Below, one piece after another: positions 1-5,238 of a stretch of DNA of 5,238 nt (within the stretch, counting starts at the first letter, position 1; each line of letters begins with the position of its first letter). The stretch comes from Bacteroidota bacterium (GTDB lineage Bacteria; Bacteroidota; Bacteroidia; Bacteroidales; Prolixibacteraceae). The stretch is taken from the NCBI GenBank assembly GCA_030695265.1, contig JAUYTA010000342.1, positions 1 through 5,238 on the forward strand, written 5' to 3'. The translations under genes were made by a program, and so were the position numbers. Below the pieces are notes generated by a model. The model was not told where the DNA came from, searched no databases, and saw nothing but the letters and a program-made list of their open reading frames with translations.

Positions 1-933
1 AGGGTATCGTACCAAACAGGATTTAGAAATCCAACCACACAGGATTTGTATATTGGATTAGATGCAGGAAGGGCCATCTTAGTAGGATCTGCACCTGATA
101 ATCTTGACAGATATACCACTAATTCTTTAGGTGTTAGCACAACAGGCCAGGCATTAGGAAACCCGGCCACGGTGAAATTATCAGGGAGGGCTGCCTATGA
201 AAATTCATTTTCATTATCATCAGTTTTAGCAGGAGCGCCTAAAAAATCTGGTTTTGAGTACGTAAAGCCAGAAAAAGTTAAAGCTTATGAAATTGGGTAC
301 AGAGGGGCATTTGGACATGTTTCAATCGATCTAAGTGGTTATTATAATCAATATGCAGATTTTATTGGAAATAAAACAGTGTTGGTTCCATATTATGGCA
401 AAGCTGATTTTTCAGATATTCATCCTGTTGTCAAACAACCTAATGCCTTAATTGCACTTGGTAATGGGGACTATAAACCGTTTCAGGTTTATACAAATTC
501 AGAAGCTGAAATATCATCCTATGGGGTTGGGGTTGGATTGTCAGCAAAAATTTTCGAAGATTACAGCCTTGGCCTAAATTATACATGGTCTAAATTTGAT
601 TTTGACCAGTCAACAGATCCTGATTATAAAGCAAGCTTTAATACTCCGGAACATAAAATTAAAGCTTCGGTTGGCAATCCAAATGTTTTTAAAAACTTTG
701 GATTTAACGTAAACCTTAGATGGAATGATGAATATTTATGGGAATCAAGTTTCATCGATGCCATGGTCCCTTCAAACTCAGTTGTTGATGCTCAGATCAG
801 TTATTCGATATCGAAATTGAAATCCGCCATTAAACTTGGAGGAGCTAATATTGGGGGCAACGAATATTCCAGTGCTCCCGGAACTGGTTATATTGGTTCT
901 CAATATTATGCCTCTTTGACCGTCAACCTTTAG
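1..933 (+). CDS. TonB-dependent receptor, C-terminal part (5' end outside window)
   Basis: This is the last 310 residues of an outer-membrane TonB-dependent receptor. Such proteins are gated beta-barrels that import a ligand with energy from TonB-ExbBD. The reading frame is open from base 1 to the TAG at 931-933, so the start, plug domain and TonB box lie upstream of the window. Family signs seen are GFRNPTTQDLY near visible residues 7-17, a KPEKVKAYEIGYRG strand, a typical barrel strand IDLSGYYNQYADF, the stretch VVDAQISYSI followed by KLGGANIGG, and a final amphipathic strand YYASLTVNL. The alternation of polar and aromatic residues fits barrel strands with long loops. The protein ends in Leu rather than the more usual terminal Phe. 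Ligand specificity cannot be read from this part, and there is no SusD-like gene directly downstream to suggest glycan uptake. A strong terminator follows 29 bases later, so it is probably the last gene of its transcript. The family call is confident; the substrate is unknown. Confidence 0.93.
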   Translation, partial: RVSYQTGFRNPTTQDLYIGLDAGRAILVGSAPDNLDRYTTNSLGVSTTGQALGNPATVKLSGRAAYENSFSLSSVLAGAPKKSGFEYVKPEKVKAYEIGYRGAFGHVSIDLSGYYNQYADFIGNKTVLVPYYGKADFSDIHPVVKQPNALIALGNGDYKPFQVYTNSEAEISSYGVGVGLSAKIFEDYSLGLNYTWSKFDFDQSTDPDYKASFNTPEHKIKASVGNPNVFKNFGFNVNLRWNDEYLWESSFIDAMVPSNSVVDAQISYSISKLKSAIKLGGANIGGNEYSSAPGTGYIGSQYYASLTVNL

Positions 934-961
934 TTACTTATTCAGTACTTGATTTCCCAAT

Positions 962-997
962 AAAAAGGGTGCTTATTTATAATAGGCGCCCTTTTTT
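962..997 (+). terminator. Rho-independent terminator after the TonB-dependent receptor gene
   Basis: The arms 962-977 and 981-996 pair over 16 positions around a 3-base loop (978-980). The GC-rich core is GGGTGC (967-972) against GGCGCCC (985-991), with two G-T wobbles, and it is flanked by an A tract and a T tract (992-997). Because the A and T tracts are symmetrical, the hairpin could work in both directions. It lies 29 bases after the receptor stop and separates that gene from the lycopene cyclase unit. Confidence 0.88.
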
Positions 998-1039
998 ATT
1001 GAAATGAAACGACCTGACCAAATACTTAATGGATTCATT

Positions 1040-1047
1040 TATATTTG
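1040..1047 (+). promoter_or_regulatory. Probable Bacteroidota -7 promoter element (TAnnTTTG) for the cyclase unit
   Basis: The sequence TATATTTG matches the TAnnTTTG -7 consensus known for the main sigma factor of Bacteroidota. It lies just past the upstream terminator and would place the transcription start near 1054, giving a leader of about 33 bases before the ATG at 1087. The -33 element is poor: the best candidate is CTG at 1014-1016, 23 bases upstream, so the promoter may be weak or activator-dependent. The call rests on motif and position only; such a motif can arise by chance in AT-rich DNA. Confidence 0.45.
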
Positions 1048-1086
1048 TTCCGGAAATAAATACTGATACGGAATAAACACAATACA

Positions 1087-1776
1087 ATGGAATTCAAGAA
1101 TTATACCTACCTGCTTTTGTTGATCGCTTCAATCGCAGTGCCGTTAGCGCTAAGTTTCGACAAAAATGTTCAGTATTATAAAAACCTTAAATACATTCTT
1201 CCGGCGATTTTGGTTACGGCTGCCCTATTTATAGTTTGGGACATCAATTTTACCAAAGCCAATGTATGGAGTTTCAACCATGAATACACTTTAGGAAAGG
1301 ATATTAAAGGATTGCCCATCGAAGAGTGGTTGTTTTTCCTTGTCATTCCCTATGCCTGTGTTTTTATTTATGAGGTGCTTAAATTTTATCTGAAAAAACA
1401 AGAGTTTGCAAACCCTTTTCTTGCATTCAGTCTTTTCCTGATGGTTGGTTTCGCACTGATCAGCTACTTTTTCAGGCATCAGGCATACACGTTCCTGACA
1501 TTTTTATTCTCGGCTGTATATCTGGGATACACCGTTTTCAGAAACAAATTCAAACCATACATCACCAAGTTTTATTACGCGTATTTTGTTTCTCTGCTAC
1601 CGTTTTTAATCATTAACGGCATACTTACGTCTATGCCTGTGGTTGAATACAATTCCGCTCACATCCTGAACATCAGGATAATAAATATTCCCATCGAAGA
1701 CTTTTCGTATTTATTCCTGATGCTACTGATGGTAACGACCATTTATGAAAATTTGAAAGAAAACAAGTATTATTAA
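1087..1776 (+). CDS. crtYcd: Lycopene beta-cyclase, fused CrtYc-CrtYd type membrane protein
   Basis: This integral membrane enzyme of 229 residues should convert the linear ends of lycopene to beta-ionone rings, giving gamma- and beta-carotene. It belongs to the cyclase family first known as two-subunit CrtYc/CrtYd in Gram-positive bacteria and as fused forms elsewhere; it is not the FAD-type CrtY/CrtL family, as no Rossmann GxGxxG motif is present. The two halves each keep the family's PxE(E/D) motif: PIEEWLFF at residues 77-84 and PIEDFSYLF at 202-210. Other family marks are WDINF (51-55), NHEYTLG (64-70) and NGILTS before YN (177-189). About seven hydrophobic segments are visible (roughly 6-22, 34-51, 80-100, 111-129, 133-150, 162-181, 205-220). 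The length is usual for a complete fused form. The ATG has no Shine-Dalgarno site but an A-rich leader, normal for Bacteroidota. The kinase gene begins 14 bases after its stop. No phytoene synthase or desaturase gene is visible nearby. The family call is firm; the exact product (mono- or bicyclic) is inferred. Confidence 0.9.
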   Translation: MEFKNYTYLLLLIASIAVPLALSFDKNVQYYKNLKYILPAILVTAALFIVWDINFTKANVWSFNHEYTLGKDIKGLPIEEWLFFLVIPYACVFIYEVLKFYLKKQEFANPFLAFSLFLMVGFALISYFFRHQAYTFLTFLFSAVYLGYTVFRNKFKPYITKFYYAYFVSLLPFLIINGILTSMPVVEYNSAHILNIRIINIPIEDFSYLFLMLLMVTTIYENLKENKYY

Positions 1777-1790
1777 CCTGTATTTATTTG

Positions 1791-4196
1791 ATGAAGAAAT
1801 TAACAATTGAAATACAGGTAACCATTTTAACCATCTGCATTGCAGTGGCAGTAATTGTTTCAGGATTTTTCGCATATGAGAGTCTTTCCAAAATTGTTGA
1901 TACCATCCACAAGGAAGCACGTCCCGATCTGAAATTATTACTGATTAAAGACATTACTTCCGATTTAAATGAAGTAGAAAATACCATTCGTCTATATAGC
2001 CTGACCGGAGATATTACTTTCATTAGTCCATACCGGCAATTAAATACCACAATTCAGGAAAAATTATCCGAACTTGAAATATACGCTGCTCCGGGTTCTG
2101 ATGAAATGTTTCACATCGATACCATCCGGCTGCTGGTCAACCGGAAATTGCTTATTATAGATGAAATCCGGGCGCTTCACCGTTCAAAAACAAATACAAC
2201 AAATTCATTTTCAGAGCTTTATTCGAAAATTGATACCGTAATTATACAACCCGATACGATCAGGTTTAAACAGGAAGAGAAGAAAGGTTTTTTCAAAAGG
2301 CTGTTCAGTAAAAAAGATACAACCATTCAGCAACCCATCATCATTGATAAAAGCAAGGAAAAAGAAATAATTAAACAGGAAATTGCAGGTATCGAAAAGC
2401 AGATTACCGGTCAGGCCAGACAATTGCAATTAAAGGAAAAGGGCTTACTTGAGCTAAACATTCAGGTTACAGAAATACTGAACCAACACATTGCAAACCT
2501 GGAAGACAGCGAACAAAAACTACTGGAAGCCAAAACCCTGGAAGTTGATCAGATGGCGGCCCAAACGTACCGGCGAATGGCCATTTTCAGCGTTGGCGCT
2601 GTAATATTGCTGATAATTATTTTGATCCTTTTCTTCAGAAACCTTCAAAGAAACCGAACTTACCAGCAGGTTCTTAAAAAAGCCAAAGACGAAGCCGAAA
2701 ATTTGGCCAAAGCAAAAGAAATGTTTGTGGCAACAGTCAGTCATGAAATGCGAACACCGGTAAACGCCATCTACGGACTGACCGAACAGATGCTTCAGAA
2801 AACCAATTCTGCAGAAATGAATTCCGATTTGGAAGTTGTGCACAAATCAGCAGAACACCTGATTGCACTGGTAAACGACACGCTAGATTTTTCAAAAATT
2901 GAATCTCAGAAACTAAAAATTGAGCAAATTGATTTTTTCCCTGATGAAATCATCAATGAGATTCACACACTGCACAAACATTCGGCACAGATTAAAGGGA
3001 TTGAATTGACTGTCAGTAACAAAACGGATAAAAGCGTGGCACTTCGGGGCGATCCGATCAGGCTAAAGCAAATCCTGATCAATTTGACTACGAATGCCAT
3101 AAAATTTACCGATAAGGGGAAAATTGAACTTACGGTTTCAGGAGAAGAAACTTCGGCACAAAACTATCTGTTGCACATTGAAGTCTCGGATTCCGGAATT
3201 GGCATTTCAAAAGAAGATCAAATGCTGATTTTTGATGAGTTCGTACAATTGAATAACGGCCTTACGCAGAAACAGCGTGGTGCCGGACTTGGGTTGGCCA
3301 TTGTAAAAAAACTGATCGTTTTGCAGGATGGAAAAATTGAAGTCGAGAGTTCGGAAGGAAAAGGAACCCGTTTTTTAATTCAAATACCCTATCAAAAAGG
3401 AAATCCGGGAAACATTGTAAAAAGGAATAAAGAACAACTTATCATTCCATCATGGTTTAAAAAACTTCATTTCCTGATTGTTGACGATGAAGAATTCAAC
3501 CTTTATCTGATTAAAAACATCCTGAATAAATGGGGCGTATTGATTACCGAAGCGCACAATGGCAGCGAAGCAGCAGTACTCGCAGAGAAAAACATGTATG
3601 ACCTGATCCTGATGGACATTCGGATGCCTGTTATGGATGGTTATGAAGCAACAAAACTGATTTTACAGCATCGCGCATCGACCAAAATTATTGCTTTGAC
3701 GGCAACCAACAAGTTAGCTGATATTCAGAAGTTACAGTTGGCCGGGATTAAAGCTTTTTTACTAAAACCATTTGCTGAATCCCAATTATTAAGCGCTGTG
3801 TCGAAAATACTTCCGGAGAAAAGGGAAGAACCCATGCCGGAGGCGATTGCAAAAAACACATCAATCGATCTGGATGAATTGGAGCGGATTTCAGGAGGAG
3901 ATACCGCATTTTTCAACGAAATGCTGAAAATTTTTATCCGTTCGAGCGAAGAAGCATTGTCAAAATTTCAACAGAATATCCAAAGTTCAGACTGGAGCGT
4001 CCTTGTTGAAACGGCTCACAAACTTGCAGCTCCTGCCAAACATTTGCAGGCATCAAAACTTTACGAATACCTGAAAAAACTTGAAAACAACGCAGATAGC
4101 TACCCTCCGGAAGAAATTAAGAAACTTATTGGTAAAATTGAGCAGGAAATCAATTCCATCAATTTTATCCTGAAACAAAAACTTAAGGCAGAATAG
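1791..4196 (+). CDS. Membrane-bound hybrid histidine kinase with receiver and C-terminal Hpt domain
   Basis: This 801-residue sensor kinase starts and passes on a phosphorelay at the inner membrane. In order: transmembrane helix (about 9-29); periplasmic helical region (30-260) with a CHASE3-like first part (ENTIRLYSLTGD at 63-74) and a probable coiled coil (about 187-250); second transmembrane helix (263-282); linker helix; HisKA with phospho-His318 in VSHEMRTP; HATPase with N box Asn431/Asn435, G1 DSGIGI (467-472), F box FDEF (481-484) and G2 GAGLGL (497-502); receiver (about 558-675) with Asp565/Asp566, phospho-Asp609, Thr637 and Lys659; and Hpt (about 691-795) with His743 in AHKLAAP. All catalytic residues seem intact, so it should be active. 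A TTG at 1788 is in frame directly before the ATG at 1791; the ATG is preferred. It follows the cyclase gene by 14 bases and is probably co-transcribed with it. The likely partner is the response regulator downstream. The signal is unknown. Domain calls are firm; the CHASE3 likeness is tentative. Confidence 0.95.
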   Translation: MKKLTIEIQVTILTICIAVAVIVSGFFAYESLSKIVDTIHKEARPDLKLLLIKDITSDLNEVENTIRLYSLTGDITFISPYRQLNTTIQEKLSELEIYAAPGSDEMFHIDTIRLLVNRKLLIIDEIRALHRSKTNTTNSFSELYSKIDTVIIQPDTIRFKQEEKKGFFKRLFSKKDTTIQQPIIIDKSKEKEIIKQEIAGIEKQITGQARQLQLKEKGLLELNIQVTEILNQHIANLEDSEQKLLEAKTLEVDQMAAQTYRRMAIFSVGAVILLIIILILFFRNLQRNRTYQQVLKKAKDEAENLAKAKEMFVATVSHEMRTPVNAIYGLTEQMLQKTNSAEMNSDLEVVHKSAEHLIALVNDTLDFSKIESQKLKIEQIDFFPDEIINEIHTLHKHSAQIKGIELTVSNKTDKSVALRGDPIRLKQILINLTTNAIKFTDKGKIELTVSGEETSAQNYLLHIEVSDSGIGISKEDQMLIFDEFVQLNNGLTQKQRGAGLGLAIVKKLIVLQDGKIEVESSEGKGTRFLIQIPYQKGNPGNIVKRNKEQLIIPSWFKKLHFLIVDDEEFNLYLIKNILNKWGVLITEAHNGSEAAVLAEKNMYDLILMDIRMPVMDGYEATKLILQHRASTKIIALTATNKLADIQKLQLAGIKAFLLKPFAESQLLSAVSKILPEKREEPMPEAIAKNTSIDLDELERISGGDTAFFNEMLKIFIRSSEEALSKFQQNIQSSDWSVLVETAHKLAAPAKHLQASKLYEYLKKLENNADSYPPEEIKKLIGKIEQEINSINFILKQKLKAE

Positions 4197-4211
4197 TACA
4201 AAACAACTATT

Positions 4212-4226
4212 TTCTCAAAATGAGAA
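4212..4226 (+). other. Small AT-rich hairpin in the kinase-regulator gap
   Basis: TTCTCA (4212-4217) and TGAGAA (4221-4226) form a perfect 6-bp inverted repeat around the loop AAA, followed by TTTA. It lies 16 bases after the kinase stop, within the 107-base gap before the response regulator. The stem is short and only a third GC, with a poor T tract, so it could at most be a weak terminator or attenuator, an mRNA-processing site or a protein-binding site. I see no convincing TAnnTTTG promoter in the gap, so the regulator may still be read from the upstream promoter. Confidence 0.3.
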
Positions 4227-4303
4227 TTTAAGAAGACATTTCAGCAAAAAACTTACTAACTTGCCGATGCAGATTGAAATTCAAATTAACGAATCACCAT
4301 AAA

Positions 4304-5238
4304 ATGCCCGAAAAACCCTTCAAAATATTTGTCGTAGAGGATGATGAATGGTACAACCGGTTACTTGTTCATACCCTTTCGCTCAATCCCGATTACGAAA
4401 TACAATCTTTCATTAACGGAAAAGACTGTCTGGCTAATTTGCACCAGGAGCCGGATATTATTACACTGGATTACCGGCTTCCCGACATGAAGGGCCTGGA
4501 AGTGCTGAAACAAATCAAGGAAATTAATGAAGACATTCAGATCATTCTGATTTCGGAACAAATTGACATTGATGTGGTGGTTACTTTATTGCAACATGGC
4601 GCCTACGACTACATCGTTAAATCGAAAGATATCCGGGAACGGTTGCTAAATACGGTCAGCAACATCAGGCAGGGCAATAATCTGAAAAAGGAAATTGTGA
4701 ATTTGCGGAAGGAAGTAAAAAAGAAATATACCGACCAGAGTACCATTATCGGAAACAGTGCTGCTACCCAAAAAACTTATGAACTGATTGAAAAGGCAAC
4801 CCGGACCAATATCACAGTTACAATAACCGGCGAAACCGGCACAGGAAAAGAACTGGTTGCCAAAGCAATACACTATAACTCCAACCGATCGAAACAACCG
4901 TTTATTGCTGTCAATGTTGCGGCAATTCCGAAAGACCTGATTGAAAGTGAACTTTTCGGGCACGAAAAAGGCGCCTTTACAGGAGCCGCTTTTCGCCGTA
5001 TCGGCAAGTTCGAGGAGGCAAATGGCGGAACTTTGTTTCTGGACGAAATGGCAGAAATGGACATTTCATTGCAGGCCAAACTGTTGCGCGCCCTTCAGGA
5101 AAAAGAAATTATACGGATTGGAAGCAACCATCCGGTTAAAACCGATTGCCGCATTATCATAGCAACCAATAAAGATCTTCAGGAAGAAATTAAAAAAGGA
5201 AATTTCAGGCAGGATCTTTACTATCGTTTATACGGCTT
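4304..5238 (+). CDS. Sigma-54-dependent response regulator, NtrC family (3' end outside window)
   Basis: This cytoplasmic transcription activator is visible for 311 residues; family members are about 450 long, so the end of the AAA+ domain and the DNA-binding Fis-type helix-turn-helix are missing. The receiver (about 6-120) has the acidic pocket Glu12-Asp13-Asp14, phospho-Asp56 in TLDYRLP, Ser84 at the switch position and Lys106. A linker helix (about 123-142) leads to the AAA+ domain: Walker A GETGTGKE (176-183), the sigma-54-contacting loop GAFTGA (223-228), Walker B GGTLFLDE (241-248), sensor I ATN (287-289) and the arginine-finger region FRQDLYYRL (301-309). The intact GAFTGA loop means it should remodel sigma-54 holoenzyme, as is known for this family. 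Lys106 is followed by Ser where most receivers have Pro. The ATG at 4304 is chosen because the receiver begins right after it and no other in-frame ATG lies in the gap upstream; there is no Shine-Dalgarno site. Its position after an Hpt-bearing kinase suggests that it is the final acceptor of that relay. Its targets cannot be seen. Confidence 0.94.
   Translation, partial: MPEKPFKIFVVEDDEWYNRLLVHTLSLNPDYEIQSFINGKDCLANLHQEPDIITLDYRLPDMKGLEVLKQIKEINEDIQIILISEQIDIDVVVTLLQHGAYDYIVKSKDIRERLLNTVSNIRQGNNLKKEIVNLRKEVKKKYTDQSTIIGNSAATQKTYELIEKATRTNITVTITGETGTGKELVAKAIHYNSNRSKQPFIAVNVAAIPKDLIESELFGHEKGAFTGAAFRRIGKFEEANGGTLFLDEMAEMDISLQAKLLRALQEKEIIRIGSNHPVKTDCRIIIATNKDLQEEIKKGNFRQDLYYRLYG

Noticed and set aside
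1788..1790. TTG start codon for the kinase
   Set aside because: An ATG follows immediately, and MKKL is a normal N-terminus before the first membrane helix; TTG would add only one residue.
1784..2050. Minus-strand open frame across the start of the kinase gene
   Set aside because: It is opposite the start codon and first membrane helix of the kinase and has no protein-family features of its own.
2520..2843. Minus-strand open frame of 107 codons within the kinase gene
   Set aside because: It lies wholly opposite the coding frame of a well-supported kinase, has a Cys/His/Phe-rich composition typical of an antisense shadow, and shows no recognisable domain.
4431..4443. Sigma-54-like promoter TGGC...TTGCA
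   Set aside because: The GG and GC elements are 9 bases apart instead of the required 12, and the site lies inside the receiver coding sequence.
4646..4963. Minus-strand open frame of 105 codons opposite the response regulator
   Set aside because: The + strand frame here encodes an intact receiver-AAA+ junction with Walker A; the minus frame has no known motif and looks like a shadow.
4941..5162. Plus-strand open frame of 73 codons in another frame
   Set aside because: It overlaps the GAFTGA and Walker B region of the regulator, which is clearly the real frame.
1..5238. CRISPR array, insertion sequence, tRNA or rRNA gene, phage or toxin-antitoxin module
   Set aside because: I saw no regularly spaced repeats, transposase motifs, terminal repeats, tRNA cloverleaf or small paired genes; nearly all the sequence is explained by four coding regions and two short gaps.

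Overview
The window looks like chromosomal DNA of a member of the Bacteroidota. Four things point there: a TonB-dependent receptor of the Bacteroidota style, translation starts without Shine-Dalgarno sites but with A-rich leaders, a -7 box of the TAnnTTTG type, and a hybrid kinase whose Hpt motif and periplasmic architecture resemble those of this phylum. The genus cannot be named from the sequence. All genes found are on the + strand, and both end genes are cut by the window edges.

Layout. Positions 1-933 hold the C-terminal 310 residues of an outer-membrane TonB-dependent receptor, followed by a strong intrinsic terminator (962-997). A probable promoter (-7 box at 1040-1047) then opens a new unit. 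Its genes are a fused lycopene beta-cyclase (1087-1776, crtYcd type), a membrane-bound hybrid histidine kinase with receiver and Hpt domains (1791-4196), and, after 107 bases, a sigma-54-dependent response regulator of the NtrC family (4304 to the window edge, lacking its C-terminal end). The cyclase and kinase are separated by only 14 bases and are probably co-transcribed.

How the genes may work together. The kinase carries three phospho-acceptor sites (His318, Asp609, His743) and the adjacent regulator a fourth (Asp56). Together they could form a full His-Asp-His-Asp phosphorelay ending in sigma-54-dependent transcription. The signal and target genes are unknown. The lycopene cyclase makes beta-ring carotenoids from lycopene; no other carotenoid gene is visible here, so it looks like an orphan cyclase placed at the head of a regulatory unit. 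Each gene belongs to a known family. I see no clearly new biological system; the unusual points are the cyclase-phosphorelay arrangement, the divergent Hpt motif and the structure of the sensor domain.
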